From Streptomyces hiroshimensis (GTDB lineage: Bacteria > Actinomycetota > Actinomycetes > Streptomycetales > Streptomycetaceae), in contig NZ_BMUT01000018.1 of NCBI RefSeq assembly GCF_014650335.1, forward strand, positions 1-64,000: DNA of 64,000 nucleotides. Reading direction: 5' to 3'. Position 1 is the first letter of the stretch. Each line of letters opens with the position of its first letter. Under the pieces are notes generated by a model. That model was given only the letters and a program-made list of their open reading frames with translations, was not told where the DNA came from and did not search any database. The position numbers and the translations under genes are program-made. Below are positions 7,075-16,518 of this stretch, in pieces.

Positions 7075-9264
7075 CTACCGGATCACGGCTCCGAACGCCT
7101 TGCCGCCCGCCGGGATGCCGTCCTTGCCCGGCTGGTACACCGTCACCGGCTGGTCGGGGCCCGGGCCGGGGCCGGCGTAGGAGGTGACGTTCTGCCACGG
7201 CACCGCGTAGGCCGCGCCCTGCGCGTTCGGGCCGGTCGGCATGCCCACGTAGATGTGGGTCGGGGAGACTGCGACGGCCTGGCCGATGCGCTGGTTGGCG
7301 CCCGGCGTGCCCGGAAGGCCGTTGTGCCCGGCGTACAGGACGTCGTTGTGCGGGCCGGGAGCCCCGAGGAGGGTCATGGTCTGCACCGCTCCCGCAGCGG
7401 TCACGGGGCCCTGGGACTCGCCGGGGACGCCCACGACGAGCTGGAGCGTCTGCCAGGTGGGGGCGGTCTTCGGTGAGAGGTTGATCGCCTGGAGCGTCTC
7501 GCCGAACCGGTCGCCCGTCTCGATGCCCCCGATGACGTCCGGCTGGTCCTGGTGGATCACCTGGGACTGCGTCCAGCCACCAGAGGCGGGGATCTTGAAG
7601 GTGGTGACGCTGCCGGCGTTCTTCACGTCCGTCCCGGCCGCGTTGGTGATCGACTCACCCGGGGCGCCCGCGGCGAGGATCGAGTCGCCGTTCGGGCCGT
7701 TCTCCACCAGGGCGACGGAGGTGCCGAGGGCGTCGCCGGTCTCGGAGCCTCCGGAGACCTTGTCGCTGTTCTGGTTGATGTTCGCCCGCTCGGTCGGTTT
7801 GCGATCCGCGTTGAGCTGGTGCGACAGCACCCACACACAACCGGCGTCGCCGGCCCCGTCGATGTCCTCGCCCGGTCCGCCGATGGCGATGTTGTTCGCG
7901 TCGGCGGCAACGGACCAGCCGACCCTGTCCCCGGCCTCCAGGCCGCCCGACAGGCCGGCCTCCTGTGTCAGGTTCACGCTCGTGCCGCCGCGCACGTAGA
8001 AGACGTTGCCCGCGTCCTCCTTGGCGCCGATCGACTCGCCCGGGTCACCGATCACGATGAACGGTTCCCCGCCCCGGGTCTTCCCGGCCGCCACGGACCA
8101 GCCGAGCATGTCGCCCTTCTCGTTGCCCGACGCCTTCAGCGCGCCGTTGCCCTGGCCCTGCACGAAGTCCTCGGAGACGCGGCCCTTGCCCAGACCGCCC
8201 GCGGAGCCGTAGACGACGGACACCATGCCGGCGTCCGCGACCGGCCCGGCGTCCTCGAACGGTACGCCGACGACGAGGTCGGTGTAGCCGTCCTGGTTGT
8301 AGTCCACGGTGGCCAGCGACTGGCCGAAGCGGTCCCCTGCCTCCGCCTCGCCCGGGACGAAGGACAGGCTCTGGTCGAGCTGGACGTTGCCCTTGCCGCC
8401 GCCGTAGACGACGCGTACGGCGCCGGCCTCGGCGTTGCCGCCGACCGTCGCCTTGGGGTCGCTGATGGCGATGTCCTCGATGCCGTCCCCGTTGAAGTCG
8501 GCGACCGGGGCGGCCTTGACGGTGGAGTCCGCCCAGGCGGCGAGGTCGTCGGTGCGGGCGGTGACGCCCTTGGTGGATGTCTGCGCCGTGTCGATGCCGA
8601 AGCATCCGCCCTGGTCGGAGCGGGAGGCCACCGACACGATCTGGGCGATGTCCCCGGAGGTGCGGAAGAGGGGCGCGCCGGCATCACCGGCGCAGATCGC
8701 GGCGTTGTCGCCTGTGACGTCCAGGTCGGTGCTGCCGAGGGCGGTCGCGGTGAAGGTCCCGTTGTGCGCCTTGACGGGGGCCCACTCGTCCTTCGTCCGG
8801 CCGTAGCCGGTCAGCGTCAGCTTCTCCCCGGTCTGTGCGGGGGCGTCGGCGATCCGGGCGGTGCGGACGTTGGCGACCGGGGCGGACAGTCTGGCCAGCA
8901 CCACGTCCCGGTCCTCTCGCGGGACGAGGTGGACCACGGTGCGCTCCGCCCCGTCGGTCGTGGTCAGGTCGGTGCGACCGACGACGGCCTTGGTGGCGAG
9001 CTTCGGCGCCCCGGCGGGGATCCTGACCGACTCGGCGGGATTGTCGGCGAAACAGGAGGCGGCGGTGATCAGCCACTCCGGGGCGACCAGGGCGGCGCTG
9101 CATGCCTTGGCGCCGTTGCCGATGTCGAGGCGGGCGGTGAAGCCGCGCGCGTTGTCCGTCTCGGCGGGGCCGGTGACGGCGTGGGCGGGCACGGCGGGGG
9201 CGCCGATCGCGGCGGCGGTGACCAGAGCCGCGAATGCGGTGCGCCACTTGGGGGTTGCACGCAT
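7075..9264 (-). CDS. Secreted trypsin-fold protein with FG-GAP repeats, catalytically dead
   Basis: 729 residues. A signal peptide (residues 1-29, ending VPAHA) is followed by a trypsin-like domain to about residue 245 and then by roughly six FG-GAP/integrin-alpha-like blades such as ADFNGDGIEDIAISDP and YNQDGYTDLVVGVP, each carrying a DxNxDG-type calcium loop. In the protease domain the usual TAAHC is TAASC (Ser70), Asp120 remains in DRDVVLARL, and GDSGGP has become GDAGAP (Ala194). Two of three catalytic residues are therefore missing, so it probably binds rather than cleaves. It shares an operon with the small secreted protein at 9281-9796 (16-bp gap), whose gene lies upstream. Confidence 0.88.
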   Translation of the reverse strand: MRATPKWRTAFAALVTAAAIGAPAVPAHAVTGPAETDNARGFTARLDIGNGAKACSAALVAPEWLITAASCFADNPAESVRIPAGAPKLATKAVVGRTDLTTTDGAERTVVHLVPREDRDVVLARLSAPVANVRTARIADAPAQTGEKLTLTGYGRTKDEWAPVKAHNGTFTATALGSTDLDVTGDNAAICAGDAGAPLFRTSGDIAQIVSVASRSDQGGCFGIDTAQTSTKGVTARTDDLAAWADSTVKAAPVADFNGDGIEDIAISDPKATVGGNAEAGAVRVVYGGGKGNVQLDQSLSFVPGEAEAGDRFGQSLATVDYNQDGYTDLVVGVPFEDAGPVADAGMVSVVYGSAGGLGKGRVSEDFVQGQGNGALKASGNEKGDMLGWSVAAGKTRGGEPFIVIGDPGESIGAKEDAGNVFYVRGGTSVNLTQEAGLSGGLEAGDRVGWSVAADANNIAIGGPGEDIDGAGDAGCVWVLSHQLNADRKPTERANINQNSDKVSGGSETGDALGTSVALVENGPNGDSILAAGAPGESITNAAGTDVKNAGSVTTFKIPASGGWTQSQVIHQDQPDVIGGIETGDRFGETLQAINLSPKTAPTWQTLQLVVGVPGESQGPVTAAGAVQTMTLLGAPGPHNDVLYAGHNGLPGTPGANQRIGQAVAVSPTHIYVGMPTGPNAQGAAYAVPWQNVTSYAGPGPGPDQPVTVYQPGKDGIPAGGKAFGAVIR

Positions 9265-9280
9265 GATGTGTGGTCTCCGG

Positions 9281-9796
9281 TTACTTTCTCGTACGGATCT
9301 CGAGGAGGACGAAGTCGCGGCTCTGCGGGTCGGCGGACTCGCCGACCGACGTCCAGTTGCCCTTGCCGACCTCGATCTCCTGATGAGTGCTGTCCGCCGC
9401 GGTCAGACTGACACCTGCTGCGTGATCGGCCGCGCCCTTGACCGCGAACACCGAGGGAATCTCCACCGCGAGGTAGCCCGAGGTGCCGGTGGTACGGAAG
9501 CAGATCTTCTCGCTCTTCCGCGACCACACCTCCATCAGTCCGGTCGCGGAGGAACAGCCGGCGAGGGTGATGTGGCCGTCACCCCGCTTGAGGGTGATGC
9601 CCTTCTCCGCCTTGATCTTGTCGGCGCCCGGGTAGGCGAAGTCCTCGACCACGTACCCGGGCCGGCCGTCGGCCACCGTCACCGGGCCGGGGGATGCACT
9701 GTCGGAGTCGGAGGAGAAATCGGCAGCGGCGAGGAGAGCGGCAGCACACGCTGCGGCAGCCGCACCGGTGGCGATGATCCGCCGTGCGAGCGTCAT
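9281..9796 (-). CDS. Small secreted protein of unknown function
   Basis: 171 residues with an N-terminal signal (MTLARRIIATGAAAAACAAA) and an otherwise soluble, beta-rich body. Two cysteines, in LAGCSSATGLMEV and KICFRTTGTSGYL, could form a disulfide outside the cell. No catalytic motif is visible. It is the first gene of a two-gene unit with the FG-GAP protein 16 bp downstream, so the two probably act together at the cell surface. I do not recognise the family. Confidence 0.7.
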   Translation of the reverse strand: MTLARRIIATGAAAAACAAALLAAADFSSDSDSASPGPVTVADGRPGYVVEDFAYPGADKIKAEKGITLKRGDGHITLAGCSSATGLMEVWSRKSEKICFRTTGTSGYLAVEIPSVFAVKGAADHAAGVSLTAADSTHQEIEVGKGNWTSVGESADPQSRDFVLLEIRTRK

Positions 9797-10193
9797 ACAC
9801 GATCCCTTACGTCAAAGGTGAGTTGAACCGTGTCGTACGACCTCCGGCCGAAGCGGACGACGCCCTGGTACGCAAGGGGCGGCTCGGCAACGGAGATGCC
9901 GAATTCAAACACGCGCCCCCTTCCCGCACCACCCCGTTAGCGGGTTATTGATCGGCAAAGCACCACACATGCGGCTTGTGGCCCTTCTCCTTGCTTCACA
10001 TCTCCTTGCTTCACACCGGACCGAGAGGTGGTCACCGGGCCGATCCCGTGCATAGGGTCACGACGCGCATCCGTCGCACCTCTCCCAACTTCCGTACCGC
10101 TCCGGGAAGATGCCCACGGCTGACACACACCCCTGCCCGGCGGTGCGCCTCAGCGCGTACGCCGCCGCCGCTCACCGACCCCGAAGGACCGCT
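9797..10193. other. Divergent promoter region between secreted-protein genes
   Basis: About 400 bp without a gene. It must contain promoters for the minus-strand secreted pair and the plus-strand ALF protein. Visible features are a short CCCG-TTAG-CGGG hairpin near 9935 followed by a T-rich base run, and an exact 15-bp tandem duplication at 9986-10015. No operator could be named. Confidence 0.5.
9986..10015. repeat. Exact 15-bp tandem duplication
   Basis: The unit TCTCCTTGCTTCACA occurs twice with no gap, at 9986-10000 and 10001-10015, upstream of the ALF-repeat gene. It could be a duplicated binding site or a recent slippage product. Confidence 0.85.
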
Positions 10194-13100
10194 TTGCACA
10201 CCATTTTTTGGAGCAGACGGCGCGTTCTCGGCGCCCTCGCGGCCACCACGGTTGTCGCCGCCACCTCCAGCCTCGTCCTCAACCCCTTGGCCGCCCGGGC
10301 CGACACCCCGCCGGCCGGCGGCGACGACGGCGACCCGTTCGACCTGCCCGGCACCGACCGGGCGAAGGCCGTCAAGGCGTGGCTGCTGGGCGGCAAGGCC
10401 GTCCGCGCCGCCGCGGAGACGGCGCTCTTCGGCACCGACGCCGACATCCAGACCTTCCTGGCCACCGAGCTCCCCCGGGCCACGGCGGAGGACAACCGCG
10501 TCGCCCTCGTCACCTCCCTCGCCGGAGGCGGCAAGGGCACCCGGCGCGAGGCCTCCGCCGCGCTCGAGGGCGGCGACGCCGCCATCGCCGACTTCCTCCA
10601 GGGCGGTTTCACGGCCGCCGTCATGGAAGACCTGCGCGTGGCGACCACGACCGTGATGGCCACCGGCGCCAAGGCCGTACGCCGCGAAGGCGGTGCCGCC
10701 CTGGACGCCGGCACCCGGGCCGCCCTGGAGACCTTCCTCGCCCAAGGCCAGCACACCGCCCGCCTGGAGGACATGCGCGTCGAGGCGTCCAGGCTCATGG
10801 TCGAGGCGGGCCCCGAGGTGAGGAAGTACGCCTCCCGGGCCCTGTCCGGAACCGCAGGCGACGTCGAATGGTTCCTCGACACCGGCCAGTACATCGCCCG
10901 CGCCCGCGACCAGGAAGCCGCCACGATCGAGGAACTCGTCGCGGTCGTCGAACGCGAAGGCAAGAAGGCCGATGCCAAGACGAAGCAGGCCGAGGAAGCC
11001 GCCGCCCGCGCCGTCGAAGCCGCCGAGAAGGCCAAGCAAGCGGCACAGAAGGCAGCGGCCGAGGCCCAGGCCGCCCAAGACGACGTGATCAAGTCCGGCA
11101 GGGCCGCCCGCAAGGCCGCCGAGGCCGCGAAAGGCGCAGCCGACTCGGCCCGCGTCGCCATCCGCGCCTCCCACGCCACCGTTCAGGCGGCCCGCCGCGC
11201 CGCCTACGCCGCCACCGCCGCGAGCCAGGCCGCAGCCACCGCCGGATCCGCCGCCGCCCGGGCGTACAGCGCCGCCATCGCCGCCTCCAAGGACGCCTCC
11301 AAAGCAGGCGCCGCCAAGGACGCCGCCGTCGCCGCCCGCAATGCGGCGGCCCGGGCCCGCAGCGCGGCCACGGCCGCCGACTACGCCGCCAACGCCTCGG
11401 CCCAGGCCGCGAACGCGGGATCCGCCGCCGCCTCGGCGGCCCGCAACGCCGCTGCAGCCGCGGGCGCCTCCGCAGTGGCCGCTGCCGCCGCGGGCAAGGC
11501 GCAGGCCGAGGCAGCGGAGGCCAGGCGGCAGGCGCAGATCGCCGGCGCCAACGCCGCCATCGCCACCAACGCCGCCGGTACGGCCCAGGCCCTCGCGAAC
11601 ACGGCAGCGGCCGCCGCCCGCACCGCCCGCGACGCCGCCAACAGCGCGGCCGCCCACGCGGAGAAGTCCGCCGAGGCCGCCGAGTGGGCCGCCAAGTACG
11701 CGGGCCAGGCGGTCGAGTACGCGAAGAAGTCCACCGAGTTCGCCAACGAGGCCACCAAGGCCGCGAACACCGCCACCGACGCCGTCGGCCAGGCGATCGA
11801 GGTGGAGAAGAAGGCGCGCGAGGCCGAGTGGCAGCGTCTGGACGAGGACATGAAGCAGGCGATCGAGGAGGCCCGCCGACTCGCACAGATCGAGGAGCAG
11901 GAGAGAGCGGACCTCGCCGCGAAGCGCACCCAGTCCGAGCAGACCGGGCAGTCCGTCAAGGACCTCGTCGCCCGGGCCGAATCGGCGCTCAAGGCCGGCG
12001 ACACGGGCCTCGCCGCCACCCTCGGGCGCAAGGCGGCCGTCGCCCTGATGGACTCCCGCGGCACCTGGTCACGCGAGGCGGCGCGGTTCGCCCTGTCGGG
12101 CGCGGACGCCGACGTCCACGCCTGGATCGACGCCGACCGGCACATAGCGCAGAAGCAGGACGACCGGGAGACCGTGCTCTTCCTCGCCCAGACCTGCGCC
12201 CCGGACCTCGCCGATGCCGCGGCCAAGGCGCTGGAGAGCAGCGACCCGGAAGCCGCCACGGCGTTCCTCGGCCCCGGCGCCGTCGAAGCCGCCGCGATGG
12301 ACAACCGTGTCGCGGTCTCCCGCGTCCTGGCCGGCAACCCCGGCAACGCGGTGAAGAAGGCGGCGAACGACGCGCTGAACGCGGGCACCGCCGAAGCCCT
12401 GTACGCATTCCTCGCCGTCACCTACGAAGCGGCGCAGCGGGAGGACGACGCGGTGGCCACCGCCGCCGTCATCGGCAAGGCGGGTCCGTACACCAAGGCT
12501 CACGCCCAGGCAGCCCTGGAGGGCCCGGCCTGGATGCGGCGCAACTTCCTCACCTCGGTGCGGTACAGGACCGCCCAGCTCGACCACGACTCCGCCACTC
12601 ACATCGCCGCCGTGCAGGGCGCGATCGCCGCTGCCGTGAAGATCGCCCACAAGGCGCAGGAGGACGCCGCCCGTGCGCAGGAGGCGGCGGCGAAGGCCCG
12701 CAACGCCGCCAAGGAGGCGCTGGAGTGGGCGGACAAGGCGAGGAAGTCGGCCGAGCAGGCCGCCGTCTACGCGAAGCAGGCGGATGCGAACGCGGACGCC
12801 GCCGAGCGGTCGGCCAAGGAGGCACAGGCCTCGGCGAACAAGGCGAAGGAGGCGGCCGCCACCGCTCGCACGGCGGCGCGCTCGGCGAACTACTCCGCCA
12901 ACCGCGCCATGGCCGCCGCCGTCCGCGCAGTGGACTCGGCCAACGCGGCCCAGTCCTCGGCCGCTTCGGCCCGCGCGTCCGCCGTCCAGGCGGGCAAGGA
13001 CGCGAGGACTGCGGCGGCGGCTGCGAGCCAGGCCCACCGGATCGCCCTGGAGAAGCGGAAAGCCGAGATCGAGGAGGCGGCCAGGAAGGCCGCCGAGGAA

Positions 13101-13559
13101 GCGCGCAGGGCCAGGGAGTCCGGGAGGAATCCGGCCGACACGCCCGAGAACGACAAGGTCGAGAACCCCCTTCCCCAGTGGAAGATCGAGGCGAGGCGGC
13201 TGGCGGACGCCGCCAACGCACTCAGCATCGTCGCCGGATTCGCGAGCGCGTTCACCGGCCTCGTCGGCCTGGGGGCCGGCTTCGTGTTCCCGCCTGCTGT
13301 TCCGGTCATAGAAGCTCTGGCGCTCGGATTCGGGCAGGCCTCCGTCCTGTTCAGCGGGGTCAACGTCCTGTTCACCGGGTTGGGCTACGGCTGGACGAGC
13401 ACCAAGTTCAAGGAGTCGCTCGGCAGTTTCGCCCTGGGTGTGCTCACCTTCGGGCAGTCCCAGTGGATCGGCTACCTCGGCGGAGGCAAGGTCGTCACGA
13501 AACTCTCGCAGTTCGGGCACGACCTCGTATCCCCGATCACCGGCCTGCTGGGACTCTGA
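10194..13559 (+). CDS. Tat-exported ALF-repeat/coiled-coil giant protein
   Basis: 1,121 residues from a TTG at 10194 preceded by GAAGGA. The new N-terminus reads HTIFWSRRRVLGALAATTV, a twin-arginine signal ending LAARADT. Two similar modules follow: ALF-type repeats (ALFGTDADIQTFLATELP, ALEGGDAAIADFLQGGF, ALDAGTRAALETFLAQG) then a long Ala-rich coiled coil to about residue 600; then a second ALF set (FALSGADADVHAWIDADR, ALNAGTAEALYAFL, ALEGPAWMRRNFL) and another coil to about 1010. The end is hydrophobic and Gly-rich. ALF repeats are known from actinobacterial secreted and polymorphic-toxin-like proteins, but no toxin domain is seen here. A GTG/ATG start upstream is possible but would spoil the Tat signal. 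Confidence 0.85.
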   Translation: MHTIFWSRRRVLGALAATTVVAATSSLVLNPLAARADTPPAGGDDGDPFDLPGTDRAKAVKAWLLGGKAVRAAAETALFGTDADIQTFLATELPRATAEDNRVALVTSLAGGGKGTRREASAALEGGDAAIADFLQGGFTAAVMEDLRVATTTVMATGAKAVRREGGAALDAGTRAALETFLAQGQHTARLEDMRVEASRLMVEAGPEVRKYASRALSGTAGDVEWFLDTGQYIARARDQEAATIEELVAVVEREGKKADAKTKQAEEAAARAVEAAEKAKQAAQKAAAEAQAAQDDVIKSGRAARKAAEAAKGAADSARVAIRASHATVQAARRAAYAATAASQAAATAGSAAARAYSAAIAASKDASKAGAAKDAAVAARNAAARARSAATAADYAANASAQAANAGSAAASAARNAAAAAGASAVAAAAAGKAQAEAAEARRQAQIAGANAAIATNAAGTAQALANTAAAAARTARDAANSAAAHAEKSAEAAEWAAKYAGQAVEYAKKSTEFANEATKAANTATDAVGQAIEVEKKAREAEWQRLDEDMKQAIEEARRLAQIEEQERADLAAKRTQSEQTGQSVKDLVARAESALKAGDTGLAATLGRKAAVALMDSRGTWSREAARFALSGADADVHAWIDADRHIAQKQDDRETVLFLAQTCAPDLADAAAKALESSDPEAATAFLGPGAVEAAAMDNRVAVSRVLAGNPGNAVKKAANDALNAGTAEALYAFLAVTYEAAQREDDAVATAAVIGKAGPYTKAHAQAALEGPAWMRRNFLTSVRYRTAQLDHDSATHIAAVQGAIAAAVKIAHKAQEDAARAQEAAAKARNAAKEALEWADKARKSAEQAAVYAKQADANADAAERSAKEAQASANKAKEAAATARTAARSANYSANRAMAAAVRAVDSANAAQSSAASARASAVQAGKDARTAAAAASQAHRIALEKRKAEIEEAARKAAEEARRARESGRNPADTPENDKVENPLPQWKIEARRLADAANALSIVAGFASAFTGLVGLGAGFVFPPAVPVIEALALGFGQASVLFSGVNVLFTGLGYGWTSTKFKESLGSFALGVLTFGQSQWIGYLGGGKVVTKLSQFGHDLVSPITGLLGL

Positions 13560-13613
13560 CACTCCGATCTGACACTCCAAGCGGACATCACGTATCGCGC
13601 AGAACCACGTCAA

Positions 13614-13641
13614 GGTCCGGCGGCGCACCCGCCGCCGGACC
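13614..13641. terminator. Strong hairpin after the ALF gene
   Basis: GGTCCGGCGGC (13614-13624) and GCCGCCGGACC (13631-13641) form a perfect 11-bp GC stem with a 6-base loop, 55 bp after the ALF stop codon. It probably terminates or attenuates transcription before the membrane-protein gene. Confidence 0.7.
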
Positions 13642-13667
13642 GCGTGCGCTGCCGGAAGGACGCCGCC

Positions 13668-14057
13668 GTGCTCGCGCAGCTTCCCCTCGCCCACCTGCTG
13701 CTCATGGCAGCTGCCGCCACTCTCGTCCTCTGCCTCGCGATCGACAGGTGGACGAAGTCCCACAAGCTTGCCGTGGTGGTCCTCGTCGCCTCCGTCGGAT
13801 GCTGCCTCGGCATGATCGGGGCGGGAGGCCTCCAGGCCCAGCACTGGAATGCCCGTCAGATGCTGGTCATGTACTCCTTCACCTGGGCCGGTTTCACGAT
13901 CGGCCTGCTTCCCTCCAGGAGGCTGTTCCTCACGTACGGGGAGGAATGGCGCCGAGGCGTGAAGAGGGACAAGTACGAGTACCCGGCACGATGCCGGTGG
14001 GCCGTGTACGTCTCGGTCATCGCCATGGGCCTCCTGGCGTTCTTCCTCGCGACATGA
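13668..14057 (+). CDS. Small three-helix membrane protein
   Basis: 129 residues from the GTG at 13668, which has GGAAGGA 7 bases upstream; an in-frame GTG at 13644 lacks such a site. Hydrophobic segments lie near residues 5-25, 35-60 and at the C-terminus (VSVIAMGLLAFFLAT), with a basic loop GEEWRRGVKRDKYEYPARCR between. No known domain is recognised. It follows the ALF giant on the same strand, separated by a strong hairpin, so a shared role is possible but unproven. Confidence 0.7.
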   Translation: MLAQLPLAHLLLMAAAATLVLCLAIDRWTKSHKLAVVVLVASVGCCLGMIGAGGLQAQHWNARQMLVMYSFTWAGFTIGLLPSRRLFLTYGEEWRRGVKRDKYEYPARCRWAVYVSVIAMGLLAFFLAT

Positions 14058-14105
14058 CCGTCCTCAGCCTCCCGGCACGGCCCGTCGGCGCTCGTGAAGC
14101 GCGGT

Positions 14106-15284
14106 TCAAGGGCGGCGGCACAGGGCCGTGTCCACGACACCCTCCACGCGCTCCATCGTTGTCTTGTCGGTCGGCTGGACGGTCACCGCCACGTTGGCGG
14201 CACGGCCGTCGTCGGTGGCGCCGCCCCTGGTCTCGTATCCCGTGGTGCTACCACCGTGGCCCCAGTAGACACCGTCGCACGACAGCGGCTTGCTCACGAT
14301 GCCCAGTCCGTAGCGGGCACCGGAGCCGAAGTATTCGGCGGGGACGGTGGTGCGCATCTGGGCGAGCTGGGCCGCCGGGAGGAGGCGGCCGCCCAGGAGC
14401 GCGGTGAAGAAACGGTTGAGGTCGGAGTCGGTGGAGATCATCTGACCTGCCGCCCAGCCCCAGGAGGGGTCCAGCTCCGTGCCGTCGCGCAGAGGCGCGC
14501 CTGCCGAATCCTGGTAATAGCCCTTGGGGTGGGGTTCTCGGATGGTCACGTCTCCGGGGGCGGGGAAGTAGGTGTGGCGCAGCCCGATGGGCTTGATGAT
14601 GCGCTGATCCATCTCCTCGGCGAGAGGCCGGCCGGTGACCTTCTGGATGATCAGACCGGCCAGCACGTAGTTCGTGTTGCTGTACTCCCATTTCTTCCCG
14701 GGAGCGAAGTCGGCCTTGTGCTGGAGAGCGATGCCGAGGAGGTCGAGGGGGTCGTAGTGCCGGACGTCCTCGCCGAGGTGCTTGACGTAGTTGGGAAGTC
14801 CGCTGGTGTGCTGCAGGAGCTGCCGGACGGTGATGTGGCGTCCGTCGATCCCCTCTCCGCGGACGAGGCCCGGCAGATAGGTGTCGACGGGGGCGTCGAG
14901 GCTGACCTTCCCTTCACCGACCAGTTGCAGCACGACCACCGCGGTGAACGTCTTGGTGTTGCTGCCGATCCGCACCTGACCGTCCCTGGGCACCTTCGAG
15001 CCGGTGGCCAGGTCGCCGACCCCCGCGGTGTAGGTACGGGTGCGGCCCTCACGGTCTTGGACGCTCGCCAGCGCGGCGGGCAGGCCATCGGCGTTCACCA
15101 GCGCGTTCAGGCCTTGCTGGACGGCGTCCGGCCTGGCGGCGGCAGCAGACGCCGTGGGCGGCGCCAGGGTACCCATCGCCATGACACCGACGGCCACGGC
15201 GATCGCGCCCGGCACGGCTCTGCGCCGACCACCACCCGGCCGCCGCCCGGAAGAACGAAACCTCTGCCACGCCTGCTCACGCAC
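14106..15284 (-). CDS. Secreted beta-lactamase-fold serine hydrolase (class C / D-Ala-D-Ala carboxypeptidase type)
   Basis: 392 residues. The N-terminal 48 residues look like a basic, long signal sequence (GAIAVAVGVMAMGTL to TASAAAA). Catalytic motifs are Ser108-x-x-Lys111 in RIGSNTKTF, Tyr-Ser-Asn in WEYSNTNYVLAG, and His-Gly-Gly in YWGHGGSTTGYE. This set is typical of R61-type D,D-carboxypeptidases and related esterases that act on peptidoglycan or beta-lactams outside the cell. Substrate cannot be read from sequence. Transcribed alone, convergent with the small membrane protein. Confidence 0.92.
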   Translation of the reverse strand: MREQAWQRFRSSGRRPGGGRRRAVPGAIAVAVGVMAMGTLAPPTASAAAARPDAVQQGLNALVNADGLPAALASVQDREGRTRTYTAGVGDLATGSKVPRDGQVRIGSNTKTFTAVVVLQLVGEGKVSLDAPVDTYLPGLVRGEGIDGRHITVRQLLQHTSGLPNYVKHLGEDVRHYDPLDLLGIALQHKADFAPGKKWEYSNTNYVLAGLIIQKVTGRPLAEEMDQRIIKPIGLRHTYFPAPGDVTIREPHPKGYYQDSAGAPLRDGTELDPSWGWAAGQMISTDSDLNRFFTALLGGRLLPAAQLAQMRTTVPAEYFGSGARYGLGIVSKPLSCDGVYWGHGGSTTGYETRGGATDDGRAANVAVTVQPTDKTTMERVEGVVDTALCRRP

Positions 15285-15520
15285 GAGCCAACTCCTACGG
15301 GGTCATCGGGAAACCGGCGGTATGTACCGGTGCCCAGCATTTCCGGAGGCGCCCACCCGGGACGATCCTGCTATCCGCCCGGCTTCAGGTAGGGCTATCC
15401 CCCGTACGCGACCTTTCCCGTTCAGTTCGTGAGCCTGGGCCGACAGGAACTCCTGGACCGTGCCACCGCGCATGGAGTACGCGCCGACCCCGCTCGGCCG
15501 GCTGCCTTGGCTGCCTTGGC

Positions 15521-16306
15521 TCAGCTGCCGGTCAGGCCGAGCGCGAGATTCTTCTCCGCCAAGGCTTCGATGCGTGCCGAGCGCACGGTCTGTGAATCCT
15601 TGGGAGGTTCGACTGCGACCGGCTCGCCGTAGGCGAGGAACCGGACGTCAACCGGCACAGACGCGACCTTGGGCGTGTCCATCACGAGCTTGCGCGGATA
15701 AGGCTTTCCGTCGGCCTGGACGTAGGTGGTCACCGAGTTGCCCTGGTCGCCCTGCCTCAGCGGAATGAGGCGCTCACCCTGCTCGGTGACCTCGGCGTCA
15801 CGATACGCACCTCGGTGAGGTCCGGTCATCTGGTCGGCGAGTTTGCGCATGTCAGTCAGGGCGCAGCGTTCGGCCATGTTCTTCCGGATTTTGCTGTCGT
15901 GGCTCAGCTCCAGCCACTTGCCACGCAGTTCCTTGTTCGCCTGGGCACCATCGGCGCCGGCGCTGCCCATATCGAGATAGGCGTCACTCCACCGCATCCA
16001 CGCACGACCGCCGCGTTCGACATCGAACCGGAAGGCCTCGTTCTCGGCGACGACGTGGCAGTTGTTCTGGCGATCCGATGAAACCTCGACGCGAACCTCT
16101 GAGCCCTCCGTCATCTGGTACGAGACCCGTACTGACGGCGCGTCCTTGAACAACTGAAGCGACTGCGACAGCAACTTACCGTTTGCGCGCTCGTCATCCT
16201 TGCCCTTGCCCTTGCCGTCGCCACTCGCGCCGCTTTCGCAAGCAGTCAGTGTCAGCGCCGCGCACGCCACACCCAGTAACGCAGCTCTTCCCGCCTTGCT
16301 TCTCAC
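15521..16306 (-). CDS. Putative lipoprotein
   Basis: 261 residues. A lipoprotein signal ends with LTLTAC (Cys23 as lipid site), followed by a Gly/Lys/Asp linker. The body is similar in style to LppX/LolA-like actinobacterial lipoproteins: SLQLFKDAPSVRVSYQMTEG, then VSSDRQNNCHVVAENEAFRF, and YVQADGKPYPRKLVMDTPK. These matter for a fold that cradles lipids, but the assignment is only by general resemblance. It is anchored to the outer face of the membrane. No operon partner. Confidence 0.75.
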   Translation of the reverse strand: MRSKAGRAALLGVACAALTLTACESGASGDGKGKGKDDERANGKLLSQSLQLFKDAPSVRVSYQMTEGSEVRVEVSSDRQNNCHVVAENEAFRFDVERGGRAWMRWSDAYLDMGSAGADGAQANKELRGKWLELSHDSKIRKNMAERCALTDMRKLADQMTGPHRGAYRDAEVTEQGERLIPLRQGDQGNSVTTYVQADGKPYPRKLVMDTPKVASVPVDVRFLAYGEPVAVEPPKDSQTVRSARIEALAEKNLALGLTGS

Positions 16307-16518
16307 TACAACCCCACCCTTGAACCAAGATATGTGGTCATAACTGTAGATCAGGGCCCGCGGCAGGCAGGGCGCGGCGGTGTACGGTACAGCCGGACCA
16401 TGAAGGAGGTGGGCGTTCGACGGCGCGCCCCGGCAGGCGCCGATCGGTGCGTGAACCGGGCGAGATGCCCGACGGATGGCGGATGAAGCCGGGGGCGGCG
16501 ACCGTGAGGATGGACGGC

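Noticed and set aside
10032..11657. 541-residue Gly-rich open frame opposite the ALF gene
   Set aside because: Composition is that expected when Ala codons (GCC) are read on the other strand; no domain is present.
12069..13844. 591-residue minus-strand frame opposite the ALF gene
   Set aside because: It is another antisense shadow of Ala-rich coiled-coil coding sequence.
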